Shown here piece after piece: positions 41,139 to 51,090 of a stretch of DNA of 64,000 bases. Location: contig NZ_JACIDS010000005.1 of NCBI RefSeq assembly GCF_014196455.1, positions 248,001 to 312,000 on the forward strand, in the 5' to 3' direction. The stretch comes from Kaistia hirudinis. GTDB lineage: Bacteria > Pseudomonadota > Alphaproteobacteria > Rhizobiales > Kaistiaceae. Under the pieces are notes generated by a model that was not told the DNA's origin, made no database searches, and saw nothing but the letters and a program-made list of their open reading frames with translations. The position numbers were made by a program, and so were the translations under genes. How positions within the stretch are numbered: position 1 is the stretch's first letter; the number at the start of each line of letters is the position of its first letter.

Positions 41139-41873
41139 ATGGGCGTGACGGTCGAGATCTGCGTCGACGGGCCCGACGGGCTCGCGGCCGCCATCGCCGG
41201 CGGTGCCGGCCGCATCGAGCTCTGCGCGGCGCTGTCGCTCGGCGGCCTGACGCCGACGCCGGGGCTGATGCGCATCGCGGCGAAGGCGCCGATCCCGGTC
41301 TATGCGATGATCCGGCCGCGCGACGGCGATTTCGTCTATTCGCCCGCGGAACTCGACCAGATGCGCCGCGACATCGACGCGGTGCGCGCCGCCGGCCTGG
41401 TCGGCATCGTCATCGGCGCCTGCGAGCCGCGCGGCCGCCTCGACGCGGGGGCGCTGTTCCATCTGCTCTCGCATGCCGCGGGGCTCGGCGCGACGCTGCA
41501 TCGCGCCTTCGACGCGGCGCCCGATCCGCTGGAGGCGATCGACCTCGCCGCCTCGCTCGGCTTCGAGCGTATCCTCACCGCCGGCGGTGCGGGTCCGGCG
41601 GCCGAAGCGCTCCCGCGCCTCGCCGACTATGCCCGCCATGCCGGCGAGCGAATTTCGCTCATGCCTGGCGGCGGTGTTCGCGCGGGCAACGCAACTCAGA
41701 TCCTCGCCGCGACGGGCGCCCGTGAGATCCACGCCTCCTGCCGGACCGGCGCGCGCGACGAAGCCGAGGCGGCGGTGCGGCTCGGTTTCGCGCATTCGGC
41801 CAGCAGCCCAACGACATCGGAGAGCGAGGTGGCCGCCCTCGTCGCCGCGGTGCGGACGTTCGAATTGGGCTAG
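41139..41873 (+). CDS. cutC: CutC-family protein
   Basis: A 244-residue TIM-barrel protein of the CutC family: VEICVDGPDGLAAAIAGGAGRIELC at the start (shown in parts as VEICVDGPDG and GRIELCAALS), MIRPRDGDFVYS and LMPGGGVRAGNA. Once linked to copper homeostasis, its true activity is uncertain and it often lies in sugar or amino-sugar operons, as here. It begins 3 bp after the nagK stop. Confidence 0.9.
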   Translation: MGVTVEICVDGPDGLAAAIAGGAGRIELCAALSLGGLTPTPGLMRIAAKAPIPVYAMIRPRDGDFVYSPAELDQMRRDIDAVRAAGLVGIVIGACEPRGRLDAGALFHLLSHAAGLGATLHRAFDAAPDPLEAIDLAASLGFERILTAGGAGPAAEALPRLADYARHAGERISLMPGGGVRAGNATQILAATGAREIHASCRTGARDEAEAAVRLGFAHSASSPTTSESEVAALVAAVRTFELG

Positions 41874-42009
41874 GCTGAATTGCATACAATCGATCATCGG
41901 CCATCAGATCGCGATAATCTGAGAAGAATTTAAGCACGCCCGATCTTTGACAGGGCATTCGGCGGCGTGGCACTTTCTCCCCTCTCAACGATGGAGCCGA
42001 AGGGACTCG

Positions 42010-43179
<1,170 letters not shown>

Positions 43180-43213
43180 TGAAAGAGGCTGGGCGGGAGA
43201 TTGGGCTGCCGTG

Positions 43214-43768
43214 ATGTTCAGGCTCGGCCATAGCGTGGACGGCGATTGGGTCGAGCATGTGTACCCGCCGGTCTACCGCATCAACGAAAAGGGCGATCGG
43301 ATCACGGCCACGATTCCCCACGGAGATCCGTCCATCTTCAGGGCTCTGGCCCTGGCATCGGAGCCGCCTCACCTGCTGCTCTACGTCTTGCACACACCAC
43401 GGGGAGAGGGCGAGGCCGGCCGATACCAAAGCCCGGAACTCTCGAACGAGGCCGTCGCCGACTTCATCGACAAATACGCGGCGTTCCTCCGCCAGGACGG
43501 CCGTTTCGACCTGTGGATACACGCCCCGAGGGCATCAACGACGATCGTCTGGGATCGACACAATCTGCTGCATGCCTATGGCGATGCCGAGCGCTTCGGC
43601 GAGCGGCTCGGAGAGCTCGGCTATCGGGCGGGGGAAATCGTCGTCCCGTATCCGCATGAGCACCACTACCACATGGAGTTGGACGACATGGCCCAAGGCC
43701 TTCTCGACGATGTCGATTGGTACCGCACGCCCCTTCGTCCCGAGGATGAGCAACGATTGGATGGCTGA
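43214..43768 (+). CDS. Hypothetical protein, first gene before biuret-hydrolase-like gene
   Basis: I do not recognise this 184-residue soluble protein. It has no membrane segment or signal peptide. Visible features are a central VLHTPRGEGEAGRYQSPEL, the conserved-looking FDLWIHAPRASTTIVWDRHN and, near the C terminus, a His-rich PHEHHYHMELDD that could bind metal. GTG 43211 is an alternative start. It overlaps the isochorismatase gene by 8 bp if that starts at 43761, and may belong with the preceding ATPase or the following operon. Confidence 0.65.
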   Translation: MFRLGHSVDGDWVEHVYPPVYRINEKGDRITATIPHGDPSIFRALALASEPPHLLLYVLHTPRGEGEAGRYQSPELSNEAVADFIDKYAAFLRQDGRFDLWIHAPRASTTIVWDRHNLLHAYGDAERFGERLGELGYRAGEIVVPYPHEHHYHMELDDMAQGLLDDVDWYRTPLRPEDEQRLDG

Positions 43769-44447
43769 CATGCCCCTCCCCTGGCCGCTTTCCGGCTCGC
43801 TGGACCTTTCGCGCACCGCCGTGGTGGTGATCGACATGCAGACGGATTTCTGCGGACCGAATGGCTGGATCGACCGGCTCGGTCAGAGCATCGCGAACAC
43901 CCGCAAGCCCATCGAGCCGATCGCCCGCCTGCTCAAGGCGGCCCGCGCCGCCGGCATGACGATCATCCATACCCGCGAGGGGCATCGCCCGGATCTGACC
44001 GACCTGAACCCGGTCAAGCGCTGGCGCAGCCGCGCGCATGGCGTCGGCATTGGCGACGAAAGCAATCTCGGCCGCGCGCTGACGCGGGGCGAGCCGGGGC
44101 ATGACATCATCCCGGAACTCTATCCGGAGCCGGGCGAGATCGTGGTCGACAAGCCGGGCAAGAGCTCGTTCCACGCGACCGAATTCGACAATGTCCTGCG
44201 GGCTCGCGGCATCGAGGCGATCATCATCGCCGGCGTCACGTCGGACTGCTGCGTCCAATCCACGATGCGCGACGCATCCGACCTCGGCTATGACTGCATC
44301 CTCGTCACCGACGGGACGCAGGCGGTCGAGAACACCAATCACGAAGGCATGCTCGCCGTCATCGCGGCCCATGGCGGCCGCTGGGGCGCCTCGTCCACGG
44401 CTGACGAGATCAACGCTATGATCGCCAAGGTCGCGGAGGCGGCATGA
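43761..44447 (+). CDS. Cysteine hydrolase, biuret amidohydrolase (BiuH)-like
   Basis: A 228-residue isochorismatase-fold hydrolase with the full catalytic set: Asp in VVVIDMQTDFCG, Lys in VVDKPGKSSF, Cys in GVTSDCCVQST. Long identity to rhizobial BiuH-type enzymes is apparent in IIHTREGHRPDLTDLNPVKR. BiuH cleaves biuret to allophanate and ammonia; RutB-like ureidoacrylate hydrolysis is the alternative. It overlaps its inactive-looking paralogue by 4 bp and an allophanate-hydrolase-like amidase lies 0.8 kb downstream, supporting a biuret route. ATG 43770 is a possible later start. Confidence 0.87.
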   Translation: MADMPLPWPLSGSLDLSRTAVVVIDMQTDFCGPNGWIDRLGQSIANTRKPIEPIARLLKAARAAGMTIIHTREGHRPDLTDLNPVKRWRSRAHGVGIGDESNLGRALTRGEPGHDIIPELYPEPGEIVVDKPGKSSFHATEFDNVLRARGIEAIIIAGVTSDCCVQSTMRDASDLGYDCILVTDGTQAVENTNHEGMLAVIAAHGGRWGASSTADEINAMIAKVAEAA

Positions 44448-45073
44448 TGAAGACGTTCCAGCCCGTCGCCTCCCGCCCCTATGCCTGGCCCTATACCGGC
44501 GCCTGGACGCTTGCCGACACGGCGCTGTTCCTCGTCGATTTCCAGCGCGAAGCCGTCGCCGAAACCAAGGCCGAGGCCACCGTCGCGGCGCTCGCGCCGC
44601 TGCTCGCCGCCTGGCGTGCCGCGGGCGGCTTCGTGATCCATGGACGGCGCGGCTTCGATCCGCATGTCGGGCTGCCGCGCGTGCTCGCCGCGCGCAACGC
44701 GGCCCGGCCGCTCGACCGCATCCTGCCGCGCGGCAGCGAGGGCTGGGAGATCGTACCCGAACTCGCGCCGGTCGACGGCGAGCCCGTGATCGAGCATGCC
44801 GGCGACAATGCCTTTCTGGGCACGGACCTCAATTTCCTGATCGAGCAGCGCAAGATCGCCAACCTCGTCTTCGCAGGCCTCAGAACCGAAGGCGCGGTGC
44901 ACGCGACCATGCGCGCGGCCAATGATGTCGGGCTCGAATCCCTCCTGCTCGAGGACGGCACGACCACCGATCTCGCCGGCGCCAAGGACACGATCCTCAA
45001 CATCACCCGCTTCGGCTCCGGCCTGTTCGGCACGACCACGACGATCGCCGTACTGCGGGACGCGATCGCCTGA
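44444..45073 (+). CDS. Isochorismatase-fold pseudoenzyme
   Basis: A 209-residue paralogue of the preceding hydrolase (YAWPYTGAWTLADTALFLVDFQ). The catalytic Asp is kept (FLVDFQ), but the Lys is replaced (PVIEHAGDNAF instead of VVDKPGKSSF) and the nucleophile Cys position reads Ala (GLRTEGAVHAT instead of GVTSDCCVQST). Hydrolysis by the family mechanism is therefore unlikely. The rest of the fold is well conserved and the 4-bp overlap fixes its expression to the active enzyme, so a scaffold or regulatory subunit is plausible. Confidence 0.8.
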   Translation: MMKTFQPVASRPYAWPYTGAWTLADTALFLVDFQREAVAETKAEATVAALAPLLAAWRAAGGFVIHGRRGFDPHVGLPRVLAARNAARPLDRILPRGSEGWEIVPELAPVDGEPVIEHAGDNAFLGTDLNFLIEQRKIANLVFAGLRTEGAVHATMRAANDVGLESLLLEDGTTTDLAGAKDTILNITRFGSGLFGTTTTIAVLRDAIA

Positions 45074-45100
45074 GATCGGCCGAGCTATCTCGCATCTCTT

Positions 45101-45223
45101 CACCTCTCCCTGAGGGGGAGGTCGGCCCGAAGGGCCGGGAGAGGGTTTACGGCCCCTCCGGCGAGTTCCCTCAATCCTCTCCCGCCGGCCTGCGGCCGTC
45201 GACCTCCCCCTCAGGGGGAGGTG
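45101..45223. repeat. Intergenic palindromic repeat
   Basis: Nearly identical inverted arms of about 45 nt, at 45101-45145 (begins CACCTCTCCCTGAGGGGGAG) and 45176-45223, each with an internal hairpin CTCCC/GGGAG, enclose a 30-nt centre. It fills the gap between the pseudoenzyme and the amidase gene. The type is a dispersed REP/MITE-like element, related in composition but not identical to that at 5004-5123. Confidence 0.8.
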
Positions 45224-45245
45224 AAGGAAGTAGCCCCCGGAAGCC

Positions 45246-46664
45246 ATGATGACATCCCCCTGGTCCCCTGAAACCGGTTCGCTCGATCTCCAGACCCTCG
45301 GCCGCCTCTATCGCAGCGGCGCGCTAACGCCCAGCGCCGTCGTCGATGCCGTCTATGACCGCATCGCGCGGCGCGGCGACGATCACGTCTGGATCTATCT
45401 GGCCCCGCGCGCGCAGCTCCTTTCCGAAGCCGCGGCGCTTGAGGCTGCCGGACCGACCGACGATCCGCTGTGGGGCATTCCCTATTCGGTCAAGGACTGC
45501 AACGACGTCCCCGGGATGCCGACGACCAACGCGCTGCCCGAGATGGCCTATGTGCCGGAGACCACGGGACAGGCGATGCAGCGCCTTGCCGAGTCCGGCG
45601 CGCTCTGCCTCGGCAAGGTCAATATGGACCAGTTCGGCGTCGGCCTCGTCGGCGTGCGCACGCCCTATGGCGCCTGCTCGTCGGTGTTCCATGAGGACTT
45701 CATCTCAGGCGGGTCGAGTTCCGGCTCGGGCGTCTCGGTCGCGGCGGGCCTCTGCTCCTTCTCGGTCGCCAATGACGCGGCGGGATCGGGCCGCGTGCCG
45801 GCGGCCTTCAACAACATTGTCGGGCTCAAGCCGACGCCGGGCTTCATCTCCAATTCCTCGGTCTCCGGCGGCGGCTCGCTGAAGAGCGCCGAGACCATGA
45901 CCGTCTTCGCGCTGACCACCGCCGACGCTGTCGCCGTGGGGCGGCGCATGGGCGGCTACGATGTCAGCTATGAATTCTCCAAGCCTGAGGCCAACACGGT
46001 CGATCTGACGATCAGCGCCCTCCCCGCCCGCTTCCGCTTCGGCGTTCCCGGCGGATCGGCGCTGCGCTTCTTCGGCGACGACGAGGCCGCCAAGCTGTTC
46101 GCCGGGGCAATCGCCCGGCTCGAAGCCATGGGCGGCACGCGCGTCGAGGTCGATTTCACGCCGTTCGAAGAGACGCAGAAGCTGCTCTATGGCGGGCCGT
46201 TCATCGCCGAGCGGGCGATCGCGATGGACGCGGTCGTCGAAAAATATCGCGACGTGATCCATCCGGTCACGCTGCAGATCCTGGAGACGAGCAGCGATTA
46301 CAGCGCCAAGGACGTCTTCGCCGCGATGCATCGCATCGCCGCGCTGAAGCGCGACACGCGCGCGACCTGGGCCGATATCGACGTGCTGGTCGTGCCGACG
46401 ACGCCGACGATCTACCGCAAAACGGAGATCCTCGCCGATCCGATCAAACTGAATGCGCAGCTCGGCATCTATACGAACTTCGTCAATCTGATGGGCCTCT
46501 GCGGCATGGCCGTGCCGAACGGTTTCCGCCCGGACGGGCTGCCGCAGGGCGTCACCTTCCTCGCGCCTTCGTGGCAGGATGCGAAGGTGGCGAGCTATGG
46601 CGCCGCCTTCCATAAGGCGACAGGCCTGACGCTCGGCGCCACCGGCAATCCGCAGCCGGACTGA
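45246..46664 (+). CDS. Amidase-signature enzyme, allophanate-hydrolase-like
   Basis: A 472-residue amidase-signature hydrolase with the Ser-cisSer-Lys triad: Lys in PYSVKDCND, Ser pair in ISGGSSSGSGV and nucleophile in NDAAGSGRVPAAFNNIVGLKP. The TAGSGR-type block with NNIVGLKPT is typical of allophanate hydrolases (AtzF), but the usual C-terminal extra domain (to about 600 residues) is missing. Following a BiuH-like gene, it would turn allophanate into ammonia and CO2. Tandem ATGs at 45246 and 45249; GGAAG favours the second. Confidence 0.85.
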   Translation: MMTSPWSPETGSLDLQTLGRLYRSGALTPSAVVDAVYDRIARRGDDHVWIYLAPRAQLLSEAAALEAAGPTDDPLWGIPYSVKDCNDVPGMPTTNALPEMAYVPETTGQAMQRLAESGALCLGKVNMDQFGVGLVGVRTPYGACSSVFHEDFISGGSSSGSGVSVAAGLCSFSVANDAAGSGRVPAAFNNIVGLKPTPGFISNSSVSGGGSLKSAETMTVFALTTADAVAVGRRMGGYDVSYEFSKPEANTVDLTISALPARFRFGVPGGSALRFFGDDEAAKLFAGAIARLEAMGGTRVEVDFTPFEETQKLLYGGPFIAERAIAMDAVVEKYRDVIHPVTLQILETSSDYSAKDVFAAMHRIAALKRDTRATWADIDVLVVPTTPTIYRKTEILADPIKLNAQLGIYTNFVNLMGLCGMAVPNGFRPDGLPQGVTFLAPSWQDAKVASYGAAFHKATGLTLGATGNPQPD

Positions 46665-46690
46665 GCCCGGCCGCGGATCGAGCGGCGCGA

Positions 46691-47440
46691 TCAGACGGCG
46701 CTATAGGCGCCGTCGACAAGGTGATAGCTGCCGGTGATGAACGAGGCGCGGTCGGACAGGAGGAACACCGTCAGTTCGGCCACCTCCTCCGGGCGGCCCA
46801 GCCGGCCGATCGGATGCTTGGCGATCAGCGCCTGCTCCGCCTCGTCCTCCTCGATCACCTCATCGATGAGCGGCGTGCGGATGAAGCCCGGCCCGACCGA
46901 ATTCACGCGCACGCCCTGCGCGGAATATTCCACCGCCGCATTCTTGGTCAGCCCGACGACGCCGTGCTTGGCCGCGACATAGGCGGGCGCGTTGGCGAAG
47001 CCATTGGTGCCGAGGATCGACGCCATGTTGACGATGGCGCCGCCGCCCGACTTCAGGATCGCGGGGATCTCGTAGCGCAGTCCGTAGAACACGCTGTTCA
47101 GATTGATCTGGATGACCTTGTGCCAATCCTCGATCGCATATTCGCCGGTCGGCGCCGACGCGCCGCCGATGCCGGCATTGTTCACGGCAAGATGCAGCGC
47201 ACCGAAGGTGTCGACGGCGAAGGCAACAAGCGCCTCGACGGCAGCGGGATCGCCGACATCGAGCGTGAACGGCTTGGCCGCATCGCCGAGCGCGGCAGCG
47301 ACGCTCTTCGCGTGCTCCTCGTTCAGATCAGCCACCACCACCTTGGCGCCGCCGGCCACCAGCAGCTTCGCGACGGCCGCGCCGATGCCCGAGCCAGCGC
47401 CCGTGACGATCGCAACCTTGCCTGCAAATTCCTCAGTCAT
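46691..47440 (-). CDS. SDR-family oxidoreductase
   Basis: A 249-residue classical short-chain dehydrogenase: cofactor motif VTGAGSGIGAAVAKLL (TGxxxGxG), an Asp after beta-2 (VADLN) that suggests NAD(H), NNAG, and the catalytic Ser-Tyr-Lys in NMASILG and AYVAAKHG. I chose ATG 47440 (AGGAAC upstream); the frame is open further but has no homology. The substrate is unknown. It is convergent with the amidase operon and followed upstream by the 31-residue gene on the other strand. Confidence 0.92.
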   Translation of the reverse strand: MTEEFAGKVAIVTGAGSGIGAAVAKLLVAGGAKVVVADLNEEHAKSVAAALGDAAKPFTLDVGDPAAVEALVAFAVDTFGALHLAVNNAGIGGASAPTGEYAIEDWHKVIQINLNSVFYGLRYEIPAILKSGGGAIVNMASILGTNGFANAPAYVAAKHGVVGLTKNAAVEYSAQGVRVNSVGPGFIRTPLIDEVIEEDEAEQALIAKHPIGRLGRPEEVAELTVFLLSDRASFITGSYHLVDGAYSAV

Positions 47441-47657
47441 CGTTCCTGTTCCAATACGGGTTCGGGCCCGCCGATAAATCGGCACACGGATCATATGGCA
47501 CACGATCCTTATGCCGTGCAGATGACGATCCGGTTTCCCGCCGGACGCGCAGCGCAATGTCGCAGCCTGCACGCGGGACGCGATTGATCCCGATCAAGGC
47601 GTCGCCTCGCCCCGCCCGGGAAATTCGCCATGTCGAGGAATCATCGGGGAGTTCGAA

Positions 47658-47753
47658 ATGTCGGGAGGCCATCTCATCGCCACCGTCTGCATCGTGGCCG
47701 TCTTCGCAGCCTTCATGCTGGCGCTGGCCTATGCGGAGCGCACGACGCGCTGA
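47658..47753 (+). CDS. Single-pass membrane microprotein (31 aa)
   Basis: The product is 31 residues: MSGGHL, then the hydrophobic helix IATVCIVAVFAAFMLALAY, then the charged end AERTTR. GGGGAG lies 6 nt upstream of ATG 47658, and a strong hairpin terminator follows at 47787. Proteins with this LALAY(x)ER/DxxTR pattern are widespread in Alphaproteobacteria, but I know of no assigned role. Confidence 0.7.
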   Translation: MSGGHLIATVCIVAVFAAFMLALAYAERTTR

Positions 47754-47786
47754 AAGGCACGCGAGCGAATCCAGGGCGCACGGACG

Positions 47787-47818
47787 AAAACGGCCAGTCT
47801 CGAGGGACTGGCCGTTTT
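47787..47818. terminator. Bidirectional rho-independent terminator
   Basis: A perfect 13-bp stem (AAAACGGCCAGTC / GACTGGCCGTTTT) with a 6-nt loop ends in T4 on the plus strand and, read on the minus strand, also in T4. It separates the 31-residue gene from the convergent permease gene. Confidence 0.88.
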
Positions 47819-47850
47819 GCTTCTGCTTGCCGAGATAGCCGACGCCGGCC

Positions 47851-48720
47851 TCAGTTCACGCCGCGGGTCACGCCCTGGATGAAGTATCGGTTGAGGAACA
47901 GCGCCATCAGCATGATCGGGATGGTGGAGAAATGGGCCAACGCGCCCAGCGTTCCCCAAGTGATGTCCTTCGTGCCGAAGGCCGCGAGCAGCGCCACCGA
48001 CAGCGGCTTCGAATCGGTGTTGGTCAGGAACATCGCCACCAGGAAGTCGTTCCACGAGAACATGACGCAGAAGAGCGCCGAGGCGATGATGCCGGGGATC
48101 ACGGTGGGCAACGCGACGCGCCAGAACGCGCCCCAGAGCGTGCAGCCATCCGTCAGCGCCGCCTCCTCCATGTCCTTGGGCAGCGAGCGGAAATAGGAGA
48201 ACATCATCCAGGTGACGAAGGCGCAGTTGAGCGTCGTGTTCACCAGAATGACGGCCCACCAGGTCCCGAGCAGGCCGATGTCGCGCATCATCAGATAGAA
48301 CGGGATCAGCGTCGCGATGATCGGCACGATGCGGATCGCGAGGAAGAAATAGGCGATGACGATCGCATAGCGCGACTGCGAGCGGGCGAGCGCATAGCCC
48401 GCCGGCACGCCGAGCAGCAGCGATAGCACCGCCGAGCCGAGCGAGATGATGATGCTCGACTTCAGCAGCGACCAGACGTCGAACACCTCGAAGACGCGGC
48501 GGAAATTATGCAGCGTCGGCTCGAAGATGAAGGTCGGCGGCGAGGAGAACATGTCCTTGGGCGGCTTGTAGGCGGTCGCCACCAGCCACAGCACCGGCAC
48601 CATGTAGATGATGAGGATGATGACGAGCGCGGTGCGCTCGCGCAGCACGCGCTGCTGCAGCGCCGTGCGCCGGCGCGAGGGTGCCCGTGCCGGGCGGCTG
48701 TCGAGGGTCGTGACGCTCAT
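47851..48720 (-). CDS. Carbohydrate ABC transporter permease, MalG type
   Basis: A 289-residue inner-membrane permease with six helices and the EAA loop SLPKDMEEAALTDGCTLWG that contacts the ATPase. The pattern and the pairing with a MalF-type permease and a family-1 binding protein place it in the CUT1 class (oligosaccharides, glycerol-phosphate and similar). It overlaps the upstream permease gene by 4 bp. The open frame extends upstream through that gene. Confidence 0.92.
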   Translation of the reverse strand: MSVTTLDSRPARAPSRRRTALQQRVLRERTALVIILIIYMVPVLWLVATAYKPPKDMFSSPPTFIFEPTLHNFRRVFEVFDVWSLLKSSIIISLGSAVLSLLLGVPAGYALARSQSRYAIVIAYFFLAIRIVPIIATLIPFYLMMRDIGLLGTWWAVILVNTTLNCAFVTWMMFSYFRSLPKDMEEAALTDGCTLWGAFWRVALPTVIPGIIASALFCVMFSWNDFLVAMFLTNTDSKPLSVALLAAFGTKDITWGTLGALAHFSTIPIMLMALFLNRYFIQGVTRGVN

Positions 48721-49664
48721 GTCTCGTTGGCCCTCACATCGGCCCGGCGGATCAGAAGGGCGAAAGCGGCGGCCATGAACGCGATGCAGAGGATCGTGAC
48801 ATTGCCGATCGCGGAGGCGTAGCCGATGTTGAAGAACTGCAGGCCCTGCTTCACGCCATAGACCATCATCGAATTGGTCGCATCGGCCGGACCGCCGCCC
48901 GTCGTGACGAAGATCGAATCGAACACGCGGAACGCATCCATCATGCGCAGCACGAGCGCGAGAAAGACGGTCGGCAGCAGCAACGGCAGGATGACGAGCC
49001 GGAAGCGCTGCGCCGGCGTCGCACCATCGGCAAGCGCCGCCTCGAGAATATCGCCCGGCAGCGATTTGAGGCCCGCGAGCAGGATCAGCGCGACGAGCGG
49101 CGTCCACTCCCAGATATCGATGAAGATCAGCGTGGGCAGCGCCGTCGATGTGCCGGCGAACAGGCCGCGCGGATCGGTGATGCCCCATTCGGCGAGATAG
49201 TAGCCGATATAGCCGTAGTCGACGGCGAGCAGCGCGCGGAAGATAAGGCCGACGACCAGCGGGGTGATCGTCACGGGAATGAGCAGGAAGGCGAGCGCGA
49301 TCCGGTTGAAGCGGCTGTCGCGCCACAGCAGCAGCGCCAGCCCGAGGCCCAGGACGAACTCGAAGACGACGGCGCCGAAGGTGAAGGCGAAGGTGTTGAT
49401 CAGGGCGCGCTGGCCGGTCGCGTCGGTGAGCAGCTCGCGATAATTCTCCAGCCCGACGAACGTCATGCGCCCGCCGCGTCGCAGCAAATTATAGTCGTAG
49501 AACGAATAGACGATGCCCTGCGCCAGCGGATAGACGGCGATGGCGATGACATAGGCGACCGCCGGGACGGCCAGGCAGAACAGGAAGAGCTTGCGCCGAT
49601 CCGTGAAACGCAGGCCGGAGCGGCGCCGCGGAACCGATGCTGTGCCGGCGGAAATGCTGGTCAA
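48717..49664 (-). CDS. Carbohydrate ABC transporter permease, MalF type
   Basis: A 315-residue permease with an Arg-rich cytoplasmic N terminus, six to seven helices and the EAA loop SLPGDILEAALADGATPAQ. No ATG lies near the expected N terminus. TTG 49664, with GAGG about 10 nt upstream, gives a protein of normal length and is my choice. Co-transcribed with the binding-protein gene upstream and the MalG-type gene downstream. Confidence 0.86.
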   Translation of the reverse strand: MTSISAGTASVPRRRSGLRFTDRRKLFLFCLAVPAVAYVIAIAVYPLAQGIVYSFYDYNLLRRGGRMTFVGLENYRELLTDATGQRALINTFAFTFGAVVFEFVLGLGLALLLWRDSRFNRIALAFLLIPVTITPLVVGLIFRALLAVDYGYIGYYLAEWGITDPRGLFAGTSTALPTLIFIDIWEWTPLVALILLAGLKSLPGDILEAALADGATPAQRFRLVILPLLLPTVFLALVLRMMDAFRVFDSIFVTTGGGPADATNSMMVYGVKQGLQFFNIGYASAIGNVTILCIAFMAAAFALLIRRADVRANET

Positions 49665-49742
49665 TACGCTGAATCCTCGGTGGTTCGGAGGGCGCCCTGA
49701 ACCACGATGCTCGACACGTCGCCGTCTACGCCTGACGGATGA

Positions 49743-49768
49743 GGCCCACCCCGCGCACGGGATGGGCC
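49743..49768 (-). terminator. Attenuating hairpin between binding-protein and permease genes
   Basis: A 10-bp stem with one mismatch (GGCCCACCCC / GGGATGGGCC, 6-nt loop) follows the binding-protein stop and precedes malF. Such hairpins commonly stabilise the abundant binding-protein mRNA and lower permease expression. Confidence 0.55.
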
Positions 49769-49803
49769 GATGCTTAGCGGCCGCGCGGGCCGGCTGGAAT
49801 GGC

Positions 49804-51090
49804 TCAGAAGAGCTTCTCAGCCTGCTTCTGCGCCTCGTCCAGCGCCGCCTTGGGATCGGCACCGCCGACGAGAACGGCGTTCACGGCCGTGCCGAGGAGG
49901 TCCTGGATCTCCGGATACTGCGGAATGCGCGGGCGATAGTCGCCGTCGGCGTTCTCGAACGACTTGGCGATGATCGGCAGGAACGGATACTTGGCGTTCA
50001 GCTCGGGATCGGCCAGCGTCGACTTGCGGATATAGCTACCCGCGCCGAGCATGTTCATCTCCTTGTGGACAGGCGGGCTGACCAGCCACTTGATGAACTC
50101 CCAGGACGCTTCCTTCTTCTTCTCGTCGATGTCGTTGTTGATCGCCAGACCCCAACCGCCGAAACCGAACTTGGGCGGCAATCCCTTGCCGACCGGCGTG
50201 TAGGTGATGGCGACGGAATCGACGATATTCGACATGGACGGGTCATAATAGCCGGGCGCGCCGACCGACCAGGTCTCCATCATGGCGACGAGACCCTGGC
50301 GGAAGCTCTCCTCGCGGCCGCCCCAGTCATAATCGACGGCGCCGGGCGGTGCCGCCTTGTCGAACAGCTCCTTGTAGACCTTGAGGCTCGCGATATTGGC
50401 GTCGGAGTTCAGCACCGGCTTGCCTTCGGCGTTCAGCACGGAACCGCCGAGCTGGGCGTTGTACTGCAGCCAGTCCTGCGCGACGGCCGCACCCTTCTGG
50501 CCGTTGGCGACGAAGCCATAGATCTTCTTCGACGGGTCGGTGAGCTTGATCGCCGCCTCGACGAAGTCCTCGGCGGTCTCCGGCACCTTGATGCCGGCCG
50601 CATCCAGAAGATCCTTGCGGTAGGCCATCACGGCCGCATAGCCGGCGAACGGGAACGCGACCTGCTTGCCGTCGTACTGGCCGATATATTTCAGCGCGGC
50701 CGGATAGATGTCGTCGATCTGCAGCTCGGCCGCATCGCGCTTGATCCAGTCGGTCAGGTCGACGGAATAGCCGTTGTCGGCATATTGGCCGGCCCAGACG
50801 ATGTCCATCGTCACCATGTCATAGCTCTTGGTATGACCGACGAAGTCCGCCTGCGTCTTGGTCAGCAGCGAGCCATAGTCGAGAATGTCGACCTTGACGG
50901 TCGCGCCGGTCTTTTCCTCGAACTGCGGTGCGAGCTTGGCGATCACCGCCGCGAACTGGTCGTTCTGCGACGCAATGGTGAGGGTCACGCCGTCGAGCGG
51001 CTTGTCGGCCGCGAAGGCGGCACCGGCCAGGCCGGTCGAGAGAAGCAGGGCGGCGCCGAGCCTCCGGGCTGTCGAATTGAGCTTTGTCAT
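49804..51090 (-). CDS. Sugar-type ABC transporter substrate-binding protein
   Basis: A 428-residue extracellular solute-binding protein (family 1). The signal peptide (LGAALLLSTGLAGAAFA-AD) is cut near residue 29. Ligand-site regions include MVTMDIVWAGQYADNG and PFAGYAAVMAYRKDLL. With the two permeases it makes an importer for a sugar or polyol. No ATPase is encoded nearby. I chose ATG 51090; the open frame begins 21 codons earlier with no signal-like sequence. Confidence 0.92.
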   Translation of the reverse strand: MTKLNSTARRLGAALLLSTGLAGAAFAADKPLDGVTLTIASQNDQFAAVIAKLAPQFEEKTGATVKVDILDYGSLLTKTQADFVGHTKSYDMVTMDIVWAGQYADNGYSVDLTDWIKRDAAELQIDDIYPAALKYIGQYDGKQVAFPFAGYAAVMAYRKDLLDAAGIKVPETAEDFVEAAIKLTDPSKKIYGFVANGQKGAAVAQDWLQYNAQLGGSVLNAEGKPVLNSDANIASLKVYKELFDKAAPPGAVDYDWGGREESFRQGLVAMMETWSVGAPGYYDPSMSNIVDSVAITYTPVGKGLPPKFGFGGWGLAINNDIDEKKKEASWEFIKWLVSPPVHKEMNMLGAGSYIRKSTLADPELNAKYPFLPIIAKSFENADGDYRPRIPQYPEIQDLLGTAVNAVLVGGADPKAALDEAQKQAEKLF

